DNA of 64,000 nt from Ciona intestinalis (GCF_000224145.3 NC_020177.2:3303649-3367648), one strand, 5' to 3'; shown: positions 22,502 to 34,554, counted from the stretch's first letter. The notes: generated from the letters alone by a model not told the origin. A program made the numbers and translations.

Positions 22502-25312
22502 ATGAGTGTAAAACTAAAGCAAAGTTCGGGCAGTCCAGAATGCTCAAAATGCGTGGTCTCTCTTATGGGAAGACAGTACCTGATGCAGGTGGGACTATTT
22601 TGATGCGATTATTGCAGGTTGTTCTAGTATTGCTTGTTTTTTTTATTGTGACGTTATTGGTGTTGTATTGTGACGTCATTAATCTGGTATTGTGACGTCA
22701 TTTTCAGGGCTCGAGAAAGTTTTGCGTCGCTTGCTATGAAAGTTTGTATTGCAATACATGCCAAGGATGCAAGTCAATCATTTCTGCTGAATCAAGGGTA
22801 AGTCTATTGCCAATTTATTGAGGCTATGCACCTGTATACCTAGACCAAAAAGGCGACATTAAATAAAATCTATTACACTTTGTATGGTGTATAGTTACGG
22901 GAATATGCAGTAAATATGCATATGCATTAAATGTACCCACTTCAGTGTATTTAATAAAGTTTAATTTGACCTTGCGTGGTGGGTAATGGGTCAGACGCTG
23001 CATTCCAAGTCTCGTGTGTTTAAAACTTTAAATAGATATGACCGAATTTTCAATTTACGTTTTCTCACCGTTGTTGGCATTGTTGAATAATAAGCATATT
23101 TGGCAATTTTATAGATATTTATTAATTTAAATGATTTGATAGTTATCCCAGCAGCTGATCACCAAAATAAAGGGCTCCCTTGAGCATACTAGAGGTTCAC
23201 CGGGCCCCTGCTTGCAATTGTAAAACGTTAATTAGATTAGATCGAGCGATGCTAAACGACGGTTTACACAGATTAGTAGGGGCTATAAATAAGACAGCGT
23301 GGGGCAATGCGGTTCTGTGGCGCCTACTCGTCTAATGTAGCCCATAGCCCACGATTGGCCTTGGTCTAGGGTTTTCATTAGCTTTAAATATAAATGGAAT
23401 TTCCGTATCTCATTAGGAATCAAAGAGATAGCGCGTGTGATGTAGCCTGATAGGTAATATCTGTATTAACGCCTTGCACTTTTGCTGACACTATGTTGAA
23501 ACATTGCTACCGAATAATAACTGAACAATGAGATTTAAACTGCTGTTATCCCTTCGAAAAAAATCGAATTGGATCAAATTTTGCAAAAGTTTTGCAGAGC
23601 GGCAATACCTATTATTTCGCCTTTTTTAATTTCAGAATTTCATTTTTCACAAGACCGTGTTTTGAATGTTTTGTTTTTCATTTTTTTCTATTGGTAAATC
23701 AGGTCAAAACTGAGTTTTTTCCAGGACATTTCCTACAAAGATTTGCATTTCCATGACACTTGCTTTACTTGCACTGGGTGTGCCAAGTCGTTGGCAAATG
23801 AAAGTTTTATTCATAAAGAAGGGAAATTCATCTGCGCCAAGTGTTATGAAGACAAGTTCTCACCGAAATGCACAACCTGCAAAAAGGCTTTCAAACCAGG
23901 TATTTCTAAGTTTGAAAACTCTTTCGGGATAGTTAAAGCTCATTGAATTCTTGCAAAAACAACTAAATTTGGACCTTTAATTGCACTCATTTCTTTGCAC
24001 AACTAGCATTGTTTAATACCGCACGTTCTTGCTTTTAAAATGAGCCAAAAAATTGTACGAAACTTTAGGTAACTAGCCTAATTGCAAACAAAGAGACTTT
24101 TATAGCTTCGGTTTTATTTTAGGCATCAAGAGAATGGAATATCAGGGTAAAAGTTATCACGAGAAATGCTTCTGCTGTTGCTCCTGTGGTGAAGCTATTG
24201 GTCAGAAAAGTTTTGTTAAGAAAGAAGATGGTATATTCTGCAAGAAGTGCTTCGAGTTAAAGCTGGCTAACAAGTGTGGAAAATGCAACAAGGTTTGGTA
24301 TATACTCTTATTGTAATGTATTCGAATATACCAAACGGTTTCATTGGGCCAGAATTGCTGGAGTCGCCAGGCTGTCTCGTCATTAATCGGTCGCATATAG
24401 TGGTTTCGCTATGGCCCCCTGAATACCTTAAATTGTCAAAGCTTAACTGCTAACACATTGTAGTTTTACCAGCGTTCTGAAAATTACGAAAGCTTAAAAA
24501 TACCTTAGACAGCACGAGCAGAAAAAGTTGTTTTAGAAAATATCTTTGTTTTGTTGTTCCAATATTTTCAAAACAATTGTTTAAATGGCCGCAGTGCTCG
24601 CTGTTATAGCAGTATATATTTCAGTGGGGGTTAAAATAATAAAACAGTCTCCTCTACTTCTCATATAAGGCCATATACAGGGCTATGAACTTTAGCCAAT
24701 TATTACGCGATAAAGAAACTATATGACGTCTAATTTAGATCATAAAAACAAGTGGTGTAGCGTACAAAGAGAAGACTTTTCACGAGGCTTGCTTTCTTTG
24801 CGAGGGTTGTAAGAAAACGTTGGCCCATGAGCAGTTCGTGACACACGAAGATGCGCCATACTGTGTTGACTGTCACGTGGATTTGTTTTCAAAGAAGTGC
24901 CACAAGTGCAGCAAGCCGATTTCAGGTAATTGTTCAAAAACTATATAGTAGGGTGATGGAACACCTTTAACACATAATCCAATTACCCTGAACAATTAAC
25001 AACGGTCTATGGGAGTCGTTTGAATACGGTTTTAAAATTCTTAAGATGTTTTTTTGTTTACTACTAAAAAATAAGTTGGGAAACAGAATACCCGTGTTAT
25101 TTATATAACAATCGCCGTTGCCCCGCCACGCCAGAATAAATCAATTCCCTTTATTTTCTATGTCAGGTTTTGGAGAATCGAAAATGATTGTTTTCGAAGA
25201 TAACCAATGGCACGTGGAGTGCTTCTTGTGCCACATGTGCAAGTCGCCGCTGGAGGGCGAGGGCTTCATCATGCACGAGGGCGACACCTACTGCACAGAG
25301 TGCGAGGTGTAA
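22502..25312 (+). CDS. FHL: Four and a half LIM domains protein (FHL family), complete
   Basis: Six exons: 22502-22588, 22708-22797, 23725-23899, 24123-24292, 24739-24925 and 25167-25312. The splice phases agree (0, 0, 1, 0, 1) and give 284 codons, the usual FHL size of about 280. Zinc-ligand spacing runs CSKC...CVACY for the half LIM, then four full LIM fingers: HDTCFTC...CAKCY, HEKCFCC...CKKCF, HEACFLC...CVDCH and HVECFLC...CTEC. Linkers are FHL-like, for example YKDLHFHD, KRMEYQGKSYHE and SGGVAY. FHL proteins are zinc-finger scaffolds at actin fibres and in the nucleus, where they act as cofactors. The ATG at 22502 is the first in frame, and exon 1 matches the family N-terminal half-finger. 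Nothing is broken. Which vertebrate FHL is closest cannot be told by eye. Confidence 0.96.
24942..25082 (-). mobile_element. MITE copy 7, truncated, in FHL intron 5
   Basis: Starts TATATAGTAGGGTGATGGAAC, keeps AACGGTCTATGGGAGTCGT, and stops after TTTACTACTAAAAAAT, where a copy of the second repeat family begins. It fills most of this 241-bp intron. Confidence 0.8.
25083..25145 (-). repeat. Second dispersed repeat family, copy c (inverted)
   Basis: AAACAGAATACCCGTGT and CGTTGCCCCGCCACG match the inverted family pattern. It abuts MITE copy 7 and lies just before the last FHL acceptor. Confidence 0.55.
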
Positions 25313-25979
25313 GATTTCCATGTAAAGATGCACGAAACTATTGCAGGCACTATAACGTAATGCAGTTCATTGAACGGCTGTATAATATATATATAGCAAC
25401 ACATTAAGCATTACCGCATGCATTGCTTGTATTTATTATTGCGCAACAGAATAACATATGCTCATTTATTCGCTCATTGTAATTATAGTACCAGGACGAC
25501 CGATACAAACATGTTAATAAGGGGAAATGTATTATTTTTTAAGCAAAGTGAACCGTATCTGGGGTCCTGGGTTCAAATCCAGGTCAGGGGTTTATTTTTA
25601 CCCAGTGTTTCAGTGTTAGTGAAGTTAAAATTGCTTTTGATTTTTATTGCACGTTGAAAGATGTAGTAACTATAGTTGTGTAACGATGGGTATTATATTG
25701 TACTAAAGTGACGTCACAATTACTTTTATCCACATTTCAAGAATTTCCGTTTCTTGATTTTTAATTGGTTCATTCGCTTTGCACGCGTCCAATAAAAATG
25801 CTTAAAGTTCAGAGCGGACAAAATTTGTCTGCTGCGTCATTTCGTTTTAGCTGAGTCAGCTCCGTAAGATGACTTCGCAGTTCCCGAATCGAGAATTAGG
25901 TTCATCGTAACAAAAACTGATAAAAAAACAGAAAAATTTATATAACCATGTGGTTTGAGTTTGTAACGTAACTGTTATA
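25313..25979. other. Convergent 3' region of FHL and AGPAT-A
   Basis: Holds the FHL 3' untranslated region. The first good plus-strand AATAAA is at 25791. A tRNA-derived, SINE-like B box (GGGTTCAAATCC) sits near 25573. One exact TGACGTCA lies at 25709. No coding exon was seen. Confidence 0.5.
25550..25612 (+). repeat. SINE-like fragment with RNA polymerase III B box
   Basis: GGGTTCAAATCCAGG is a perfect B-box-type arm with paired flanks (CCTGG...CCAGG). No complete tRNA cloverleaf can be folded around it, so it is more likely a tRNA-derived repeat than a tRNA gene. Confidence 0.4.
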
Positions 25980-28900
25980 TTATAATTTAAAAGCTGAAAA
26001 GATGACAAAATAAATATCTACGCCAGAGTTTTTTTACGGTACGTACGCCAACTTCATAAATACTCAATGCCGATCCCTTTAACAACGCTCTTTTATGGTC
26101 GTGAAGATGCGGTAATATAAAAGTGTAAATATTTTTTGTTTAGTATACCAAATGAGTCGATAAAAGAGAAAAAACAAGTCCCATCTTACCCCTACATACC
26201 ACTGGGAAAATATCAGAGCCGGTTGTGTTGGATCGTTTTAAACGCGCTAAAATATATTGACAAAAAATAACAAGACTCAAAAACATTAACTTACTTGTTG
26301 CAATAATTGTGACTGTAAAAATAATTTGTAGCCAAGTCCCAGTAAAAAGGCCGAGAAGAATGAAATACAATAAAGGAACGATTTGTAAAAATGACCAAGC
26401 CAGGCCAACGTAGAACGCACTGCGAGTAAAAGTTTTAGATTTGTGTATGGTAAGAAATTTGAATGAAAAAATACGACTTACATGCGACTTTTATGCAGTT
26501 TTTTCGTAACGTAACCTTCTAGTATCGTAGTATTGATTGGAAATGCATTATTTTTCTGATGGAACTCAACAAAATCATCCTATCAACAAAGTAAAAAGTT
26601 ATATTACATATTATTGCTAAAGCACTAGAGATTACTACGTAACGAAGTATTTCTGTTCTTTGTCGTCATCATATTTATAAATGACAGCCACCGTATGGTA
26701 CATTCGTATTGGAAGATATCCAAGGTCGAATTAGACCTAACCTTTTCCTTGAATACATTGTGTACGAACTCTGAACAGGCCAGTTCATCTGCGGGTATGC
26801 ATTCCATGGGTATTCGCCTGTGGGAATATAATGAATGAATGAATGAATGCAGCTTATTTATCATCACATGGCGGTGCAACGACAGTGGTATTCAACAGTG
26901 TTTTGTTTCACACACCGCGTTCCGCTTTAGAGCTACCACATGTAGAAGGACGGGGAAAATGGAATACTTTTAGCACAAAATATCTAATTGTCCTGATCGT
27001 GTTTTAAACAAATAAAAACGGTCTGTGTGAGTCGTAAGGATATAGTTTTATAATGCTTTGAATGTTCTTTGTTTACTTCTAAATGGGACGAGAAAATAGA
27101 GTTTAAATGTGTTCCATCTTCCCCACACCACTGTATAACTTTGTGGGATTTTTTTGGGAAAATTGTTTTCCTTTTTTAAATGTATGGCTTACAATTTGGT
27201 TATAGCTTTAATGGCGTAATGCTAGGGTTAATTGATGACGTCATTCATACCGGATGATGATGTCAGCATGGTATGAGCCTCCGCTGACGTAATCAACTAG
27301 CGTAGGATTCTGCTGGTCTCGAAAACATAACGTTGCATCGTACACTGCAGGTACTTGAGAAATATTAAACAAATTTTAGTTTTGGAACAAATTTTAAGTG
27401 GATTACAACATATAGGTTACGAATGAAATCCAATCTCAAAGAGGAAAGTTTATTTTTTATTCGAAACAGTTTTAGATATATAGTAGTGAGGGGTAATAAG
27501 GGACATAGTTTCATTCACAGTCTGATTTTGGTAGTAAACAAAAATAGTTTTAGATTTATATAACCGTAGCCTGCGATTCTTAAAAAAAGAAACGGTATAC
27601 CATCTTATAACCCACAGTACTATATACAAGTAAGCAAGTGTAATTTTCTCTTTGTAACAAGTATTATTTTAAGTATCCTATGTGCGCCTAGCCCCATAGG
27701 CTATATGCAAATAGGTACTTCTTAACAGTGTTAGTTTAACCTCCATCAAAATCGAGCAACTCAATTTTACAACAGGGCGATTTACTGCTGTACAAACTTG
27801 CAATCATACCTAAATCATCATGTTGTTTGTTAAACTTTGGCCTTTATTTGGTAGTATATATCGACAATTTAGCTTCGTCAGCGTGAGTTATCACTGCTGT
27901 CAAATCAAAACAGCTTTGCGCACTTTTTGTGTTATCGTTTTATAATTTCTTCCATTTTTTGGCCTAAATACCAGATCTCAGGCGTGCCTTTATTGGTGAA
28001 AGACAGGAATTATAACTGGCGTCAAATCAGCACAATTTTGGGCAATTTAAGTATTCTCGTTTCTATGTCTCCCATTTTTAGAAATCAGCACAATTTTGGG
28101 CAATTTAAGTATTCTCGTTTCTATGTCTCCCATTTTTAGGTCTATATCCCATGTTTTAAGACGTGTCTCGCTGAAGGACATTAAGCATATAAAATATAGT
28201 ACCGGTGTCTCTTAGTCCTTGCGTCATGAGCGCAAATCCTTTTGTCCTGGGAACAAGATGGTGTTTTAAAGGTTCGAGTCCGTTTTCCAGTGCGTACTTA
28301 ACTCCAAGTCTATGTTTTTCTGTTGTGAAGCGAGTGCCCTCAAGAAACGTAAGAAGCTGTGTTTTGAATCACATTGTTTTGTTAACGGTCAAGACCCGGC
28401 TAAAATATTCAAAATACTTATTATAAACGTTATATAAAAGTATATAGTTGGAAACACTTGTCGTTTTGCGACCGATTATTTTTCTATTCGCTGCACCAAT
28501 AAAAACCTTTGCTATCGTTTTCGAAGGGTTAAATAAAATTTTATTTTGCCCTTATAAGTCCTTACCCAAAATTTTGAAGTAATGCTCGAAAATAATTCGA
28601 AACTTTTTTTGAAAATCGGTCGGTCAGCTTCTAAATTTCTTCTGATAAGAACGAAATCGTTGAACCAAAACGCCCAACCGACGATGGGAATGTACATTAG
28701 GCTTTTTTTGGCGACTGCTTTTATTTGCTGTGTTTAGGAGAAAAACAAAGAACATAAAGAATTATAAAACCGTCACAAGTCACAACTCCCATAGAACGCT
28801 GTAATTTGTTAAAACACTTTTTGTTTTAATCAGGATATTTGAAAATTATGTGCTAAATGTGTCCCGTCTTTCCCACCCTACTATATGTACCAGTGTGTAT

Positions 28901-29541
28901 TTAAAGAAGATTCAAGTAACAGCTGTCAAAACAAAATTGCTCTCTGACCTGCATAACTCCGAAACAGTTTGCCACAACCCACGTGATAACCCAATCCAAT
29001 TGACATTTGTGATTCAACAAAACGATGGCGTTTTCCTTTCCAAACTTGGCCGCGTCGTCTGGGTGTGACGTCACAGAGACCTCAATGTCAGACCACCACT
29101 GAGCGATCGCAGGAATTACTGAGGGAAATGTAAAGTTAGTACACAAATGTCTTTACAAGTTAAAACTTCACCAAAACATATGTGTATTTATATCTTTAAA
29201 CGACAGTGGCTACGGATAAAAACTACTCGAGTGAATCTAAAGTGTCAAATAAAAGTTGTAAAGTCACACATCAAACTATGGCAGTGAGCCAAATCCGGCC
29301 TAAATTCTAAGTCCTCAAGAACCTTACCAATATAGAATAAAATACACGTAAAAACCAATGGTTTCCACTTACGTATCCAATGTAGATACGTCAATTTAGC
29401 AACGATCTCTCTTTTTTGATGACGTAATCCTAGCCAGCCCAATGGTGACGTCATCAGTTGTAGAACGTTGACTGCCATTCCGGTGGTTATGAAAACATAG
29501 GCTAGTAGAAATTTACCGCAAACGCTACGCTTAAAACCCAT
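25980..29541 (-). CDS. AGPAT: 1-acylglycerol-3-phosphate acyltransferase, AGPAT3/4 type, paralogue A
   Basis: Exons: 29373-29541, 28949-29118, 28566-28727, 28203-28356, 27251-27353, 26742-26817, 26482-26579, 26295-26419 and a tentative 14-nt last exon 25980-25993. Phases match throughout and give about 356 residues. The catalytic acyltransferase motif NHKCQLD is at residues 92-98 and LEGTR at 172-176, followed by HLVPRTKGF. An N-terminal hydrophobic segment and a C-terminal hydrophobic exon place it as an ER-type membrane enzyme converting lysophosphatidic acid to phosphatidic acid. It is tandem to paralogue B and shares exact exon lengths 170, 162, 154 and 125. It differs in having one extra intron (26818-27250). 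The cysteine before EGTR in paralogue B (FCEGTR) is leucine here. The last exon is uncertain. Confidence 0.88.
26076..26199 (-). mobile_element. MITE copy 8, partial, inverted
   Basis: AACAACGCTCTTTTATGG, TAGTATACCAAATGAG and CCCATCTTACCCCTACATAC match the inverted family. Lies in the last proposed intron of AGPAT-A. Confidence 0.65.
26818..27250. repeat. AGPAT-A-specific intron composed largely of repeats
   Basis: This 433-bp intron splits an exon that is continuous in paralogue B: 103 + 76 nt here against 179 nt there, with no coding bases lost. It contains an (ATGA)n run at 26830-26846, a copy of the second repeat family (about 26840-26930), and MITE copy 9 (26941-27138). Confidence 0.8.
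26941..27138 (-). mobile_element. MITE copy 9, inverted, inside the AGPAT-A-specific intron
   Basis: TTGTTTACTTCTAAATGGGA, then AGAAAATAGAGTTTAAATG, and an end in TTCCCCACACCACTGTATA. About 198 bp, full length but diverged. Confidence 0.85.
27477..27625 (+). mobile_element. MITE copy 10, shortened
   Basis: TATATAGTAGTGAGGGGTAA at one end and CCCACAGTACTATATA at the other, with GGTAGTAAACAAAAATAG inside. The stretch before the right end is deleted. Lies in an AGPAT-A intron. Confidence 0.75.
28025..28138 (+). repeat. 58-bp tandem duplication in an AGPAT-A intron
   Basis: Two units, 28025-28080 and 28083-28138, are identical over at least 56 bp and begin AATCAGCACAATTTTGGGCA. Flanking sequence from about 27895 holds a more diverged, longer relative, so this is a small degenerate array. 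Confidence 0.9.
28738..28887 (+). mobile_element. MITE copy 11, 5'-truncated, in AGPAT-A intron 2
   Basis: AACAAAGAACATAAAGAAT, ACTCCCATAGAACGCTGT and the right end TTTCCCACCCTACTATAT. It makes up most of this 221-bp intron and ends within 15 bp of the acceptor. Confidence 0.85.
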
Positions 29542-31237
29542 GCTACCTAATCTGTTTATTATCTGTCGAGTAAATACCTGGTAACTGGTTGTACGACATC
29601 AGTTTAAACACCCCCCGGTTGCTCTGCATACACTATTATTATCCTATTTAGCAAGAAACCCGACACACGCAGTAACAGCCGTGGAATGGAAACATATGAT
29701 AACATCAATAATTGATGTACTGTACCACAAAGTCACCATCGGAAAATCTACCAATCAATTGACTGAATCTATCGATTAGTGCTTTCGTTCATGCTTACTC
29801 AGATAGAGTGTTATTTCGAAGCTATTTTTCTTTCTTAATTAAACTCACACTGAACTGTGTCCTCTTAACTCTCGCTGTTACATTTCTCACTGAACAAAAG
29901 ACGTTTCGCACTCCTGCTGAGCTGTCGGGCGTTTAGAATAGGATTTCGAAGTAGCTGATTTGAATCTCACAGCATGCCGGTACCGCTTAATAGCACTAAT
30001 GTAATTAAACACTACTGTGCTATGCTTTGACGTTGCGACACGATTAATGTATGCTGTTACGTGCGGAACTTCGTCATTAAAACAAGGTAAACAAAAACGC
30101 GTTTTTTTTTATAGTAAGCAACAAGAAACCACAGCGAAAACGGATCAATAAAAAGTTCCAAACGACTGCGCGAAACGTCTTTTCAGCTCTTTCAATTGGA
30201 ACCTACTTAAACATCCTTATGACGAAACAATGGTTTGCGTTCGAAATCAATGACCTCTCGACGCGCTTGCACTCTTTTACGCATGACTGATCAAGCGCAG
30301 CATGCACTTTCGACGACAAATACATCTAATGAGACGAAAATTTGGAGTACCGACTCCTGGTAATATACAAAATTCATAAGACTAACGCTAGCACACTGTC
30401 TCCACCAAACCTTGGTAATCAATGGTGTTAAATTTCAACCTAAACCTTATGGGAATAAAACAAAACTAACCACAAACTAAAGCGAAATTGATCATCTTTT
30501 CTTTGCGCAAAGACTAGGGAATTTAAATGCTAAAAAATATGATCTTATAAAACAGCATTAAACTTTTTTAACTACTAAGAATACAGGAATAACTAATATT
30601 TCATTCGCCTATGTTATGTTGCCATTGCTTTTTTGTCATTGAATTCCGAGCAATCGGGGTCAACGGCCTCAAGTAGATACGTCACACACGCGAGCAAAGG
30701 GGTGACAACTAAACGGCTCACGAGCGCCCACTGACGGAAGACAATGTTGTACTTTGAGGTAAGATGAACACAACTACAAAATGTACCATATTTTCTGATT
30801 GTGTTTTAAACAAATAAACAACGTTCTTTATGATCGCGGCGCTACTGTTATATAATTCTGTAAATATTCTTTGTTTTCTACCAAATGGGTTAAGAAATAA
30901 AACGGTATCATCTCCCATATTACCCCGCTCTACTATATGACAAAAGTGACTGTAAAAAATGCAAATGACATCCAACAAGATTAGGAATGCAAGTTCTATA
31001 GCTCTCTTTATAGCGGTTAAACATCAGTTACCAGCAAAGCTTTGACGACACAAATTCCTAAACTACATTTCGCGCATCTTTTTGTAAGCACACAAAAGAT
31101 ATAACCTTTACAATAGCACTTAATTGTCAATCTAAAACACTCGCAACAGTTTTAAACAGAATGATTTTATGCAGCACGAAATTGTTGTAGCGTACAATTA
31201 TACGGACGCGAATATTAAAAGTAAATTGCAACACTGA
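29542..31237. other. Intergenic region between AGPAT-B and AGPAT-A
   Basis: No exon was recognised. It contains MITE copy 12 and probably the promoter of AGPAT-A. The 718-978 nt stretch past 30000 has open frames only within the MITE. Confidence 0.5.
30752..30939 (-). mobile_element. MITE copy 12, inverted
   Basis: Ends CCATATTACCCCGCTCTACTA. CTTTGTTTTCTACCAAATGG and TGTGTTTTAAACAAATAAAC mark the interior. The left inverted repeat is poorly kept. Confidence 0.8.
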
Positions 31238-33714
31238 TTATGACGTCTTTGGTTTTCCAGCTTCCATCATAAAGTAGAACATACCTGTAACTGTGACGTC
31301 ACGAGAATGATTATTACGTCACATTAGAAAAAATATTTGAGTTACCTAATGTAGCGACTGCAGTGATGACGCCGATTTGAAACCAAGACCCAAACAATAG
31401 CGTGGTTATGACGTAATAAAAAAGAGACAATAACGTGAGAGAGATCCACATAGCTAGGGTCAGGTTTGTCCTGTAACAATAGCGATCTTGTTTGTTATTG
31501 CGACGTTACGCATATACATAACAATAGTATACTTCGTGTTCGGAGTAATTTTTCTCATCACGTGGCCTTTATAAAATGGGGATTTCCAATCGCTACGGTG
31601 AAATTCCCCTCCAAATTTGTGGTACTCGCACACTCGATCCTGATCAAAATAATGACGTTAGCAAAAATTAAAACAAAATTATGACGTGATTTACCTTTTC
31701 GTGGTAAATGTCATGCACGTAGTTGGAGGACTCAGTTTCGTCATCGGGTAATTCCCCGAGGGGAATTCGCCGGATAATAAAGTCGGCTCGGCTAGACTCT
31801 CCATTTACCATACCTGCTAACGTGGGGTCCGTCCGTGCACGAAAACATACCGTAGCGTCATAAAGTGCAGCCGCTGGATTAAAATAACGTAAAGCAAGTG
31901 CAAAATTAACACATACATGTCACGCACCTCTAGCTTTAAGGCCCTGTGTCATCAGATTAAAGCCTTTCGTGCGTGGTACAAGGTGGTACTTAAACGGTTT
32001 CATGCCGTTTTCTTCAGCGTACTTTACCCCTAGCTTGTACTTTTCCGGTGTCCAGCGCGTGCCCTCACAGAAAATTAACATCTACCGAGAAAAGGCGAAA
32101 ATTAGGCCAAAACAACGAGGTATAGGGTTCGAGACGTATATAGTTAGTTTAGACGCATACCCAAAAGTCCTGAGCAAAAGTGCATAGGTTTCTAAATCCG
32201 GAGTCGAGCGCTGCCCGATCTTTTTCCAGTTTCCGTTTGAGGAAAATATATTCCGCGAACCAAAAACTCCAGCCTAGCATAGGTATATAACCGAGCGACC
32301 GTTTCACAATGCATTTGGCGTTCTAAAAAACATATTGTGACGTCGTTAGACACAAAGAAATGTTTTACTACAACTGAAAAAAGAAAATAAAAACACGATA
32401 TCGCAGTGTGTTGATATTATGTAAATGAAATCAACTATTTTGTGTTTTTCCTACGGTTTTAGTGTTAACGTACGAGTGGTACGACCAAAGTCGTTTTATA
32501 CAACATACTGTAATAACATAATTGCAGATAATACAGCTTACCCCTAATATATTGCAATAATCTGACACGATCCAGCTCACTATCCAATCAAGCTGGCCTT
32601 TATGGTTCATAATACAGATGGCTGTTTCATGCCCGAATTTTTCAAAATCATCGGGCGTGGCGTGCATGTACACCTCTACGCCCGCCCACCATTGTGCCAG
32701 TCCAGGTATCACTATAACATAACATATAGAAAAGTGGGGTAAGATGGGAGATGATATCAGTCACTTTTTAGACATGTGTCTTCCCGTTTGTAGTAAACAA
32801 AAAATATTAACAGAATTATATGACCGTATCCTCACGACTCTTAAAGAGCGTTGTTAAGTGTTCAATTCTTTATTTATATCTTTAAAAACGGTAACGAACT
32901 TCGTACTAATAAGAAAGGGAATCAACAGCAAGAATAAAAGGTGTGTCAGTTAAAATCGTGGGTGTTGTCCCAAGTCAAAGACGTACTTGTTTGAATATAA
33001 AGCAGAATAATAGGCAAGACAAACAATAAGCATGACAACGCAATTTCAGCAATGTCACAGATCAAAGGTCATAATTTGACCTTTAAGAAAAAACGCGCGC
33101 TTTCGTTACCTAACAGTAGACAATAACAAATGTATGTAGCCAATACACGATTTAGTCGGTAGGAGTAATACTATAGCTAGTAAGACGTAAAATTTCGGTC
33201 TTAAAATGTTTCTTAGGCCGCACTGATACGCGGTTTATAGTTTTTAATTTAAAAAAAATCGGGTTTTAATGTCAAAAGACAACTTTAAAGTAGGCGAAAA
33301 AGTGCTGCGTCATTTTGACAGGTCACCAAGCTATAGTAACACGACCAACACCCAAATAAACGTAGCAGAAAACACTAGAACAGACCATTAACAACACATG
33401 GTATGTGCATTACAACGTTAATAAGGATATCCGCATAGCGGCATGGGTCAGATAGGATAACGGAAATAGGTTTTCCTATTACAAAATAACGCATCTATTT
33501 TTAACACAGAGATAAATAATTTAAAATTAATTAGTTACTTACAGCACCAATGCAAACGGTTGAGTTCCAATATTAGTTCTCTGTATTTGTCTCTGTAGCC
33601 CAAATACCACAATGGTAGAACTAAAAACTGCAATAGATTGACCACCAATCCACTGCTCAGAAATATATAAGCTAACAGAATATGCACAATGAAATTCGAC
33701 TGAAAAGTGCTCAT
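31238..33714 (-). CDS. AGPAT: 1-acylglycerol-3-phosphate acyltransferase, AGPAT3/4 type, paralogue B
   Basis: Eight exons: 33543-33714, 32542-32711, 32161-32322, 31928-32081, 31695-31873, 31533-31639, 31346-31470 and 31238-31284. They sum to 372 codons including the stop (371 residues, against about 376 in vertebrate AGPAT3/4). The initiator is read as MSTFQSN, since the following hydrophobic stretch (VHILLAYIFLSSGLVVNLLQ) matches the family's N-terminal membrane segment. Catalytic NHKGQLD lies at residues 93-99 and CEGTR near 173-177, then LVPRTKGF. A second hydrophobic stretch fills exon 7. The reaction transfers an acyl group from acyl-CoA to lysophosphatidic acid, giving phosphatidic acid in the ER. 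It keeps FCEGTR and the unsplit 179-nt exon 5, so it probably has the older structure of the pair. An ORF in another frame covers exon 1 (33539-33775) and should be ignored. Confidence 0.92.
32725..32866 (+). mobile_element. MITE copy 13, 3'-truncated, in AGPAT-B intron 1
   Basis: AAGTGGGGTAAGATGGGA, TTTGTAGTAAACAAAAAAT and TATCCTCACGACTCTTAAAG. The right inverted repeat is absent. Confidence 0.75.
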
Positions 33715-34461
33715 GGTGTCTGCGGATACAACAATATAGAACTGCTAAGTACAATATCTGACATAGGGCGCTCAAATGGCGACTGTACTATCGATCACAG
33801 AATGGCTAATCTGCTTTTACCAGTGTACGATCACTTTAAAACGACTTTACCAAATCACTCGTCTGTGTCCTTGCTTTCTACGCCCTGCCCTTTACGATCA
33901 ATAAACGGATTAGGATTCGTAAAGTGCATTCGCAAATTAAAGCTTGAACTGGAATGGCATGGACAAATACACCTCCACTAACACTGCAGACTTTGCCCTG
34001 TAGCGTTACAGACTGGCTTTCTTGGTCGACGACGTCATAACAGAAAGGAAAAAGGGAAGCCGGGGTAACTCGAGGTCAAATTAAGACTAGCGCGACCGTC
34101 CGACCTTTACTATAGCATAGGATTGGACTATGTACCTTGTTTGCTTGCGGTATACGTGCTAGTGACAACAACCAGTAATATATGTAAAGTTTATGTTAGA
34201 TATATCTCGTTGCTACGACTAAGCTACACAAATATTTCGTTAGTGTACGGTTAATCGGTTGTACTGAACGTACAGTTTAAAGTTGGCTTTACTGTATTGA
34301 TTAAGTTTTAAATTATACCACGCAATATGCATACATTTTGTTGTTTAAAAATTGCGCGGCTATAACTAGTGACGTCATCAAACTGCCTCATTACTGCGTC
34401 ATTTTGCTGTCATCAAATTTACATGTCTTCATGTATTATTTACAAACTTAATCATTCGTGT
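33715..34461. other. Upstream region of AGPAT-B
   Basis: No exon was recognised. The open frame at 33682-33981 overlaps AGPAT-B exon 1 on the opposite strand and has no domain. One exact TGACGTCA is at 34370. Confidence 0.5.
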
Positions 34462-34554
34462 TCACGAAATGAAATAGACAAATATTGTCATCAAAACTAG
34501 CTGAAATGCCACATTCAGTGCCAGCATGGATGCATCGTTGCACAAATGACAAAC
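34462..34554 (-). pseudogene. Orphan Ly6/three-finger-type last exon
   Basis: After an acceptor at 34555-34556, the minus strand reads VCHLCN, then a short spacer and a hydrophobic run (ALNVAFQLVLMTIFVYF), then a stop. This copies the layout of the last exons of the two complete Ly6-like genes nearby: a CN motif, then a GPI-anchor or membrane tail. No matching upstream exons are visible between here and 35007, and the acceptor phase (0) does not fit the neighbouring gene's exon 3 (phase 1). It is probably a relic, or part of a gene with exons that were not recognised. Chance resemblance cannot be ruled out. Confidence 0.4.

Noticed and set aside
25565-25585. tRNA gene suggested by a perfect B box
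   Set aside because: No matching acceptor stem or A box at the right distance. Treated as a SINE fragment.
33539-33775. 78-codon minus-strand open frame
   Set aside because: Wrong frame over AGPAT-B exon 1, where the hydrophobic N-terminal segment is in another frame.
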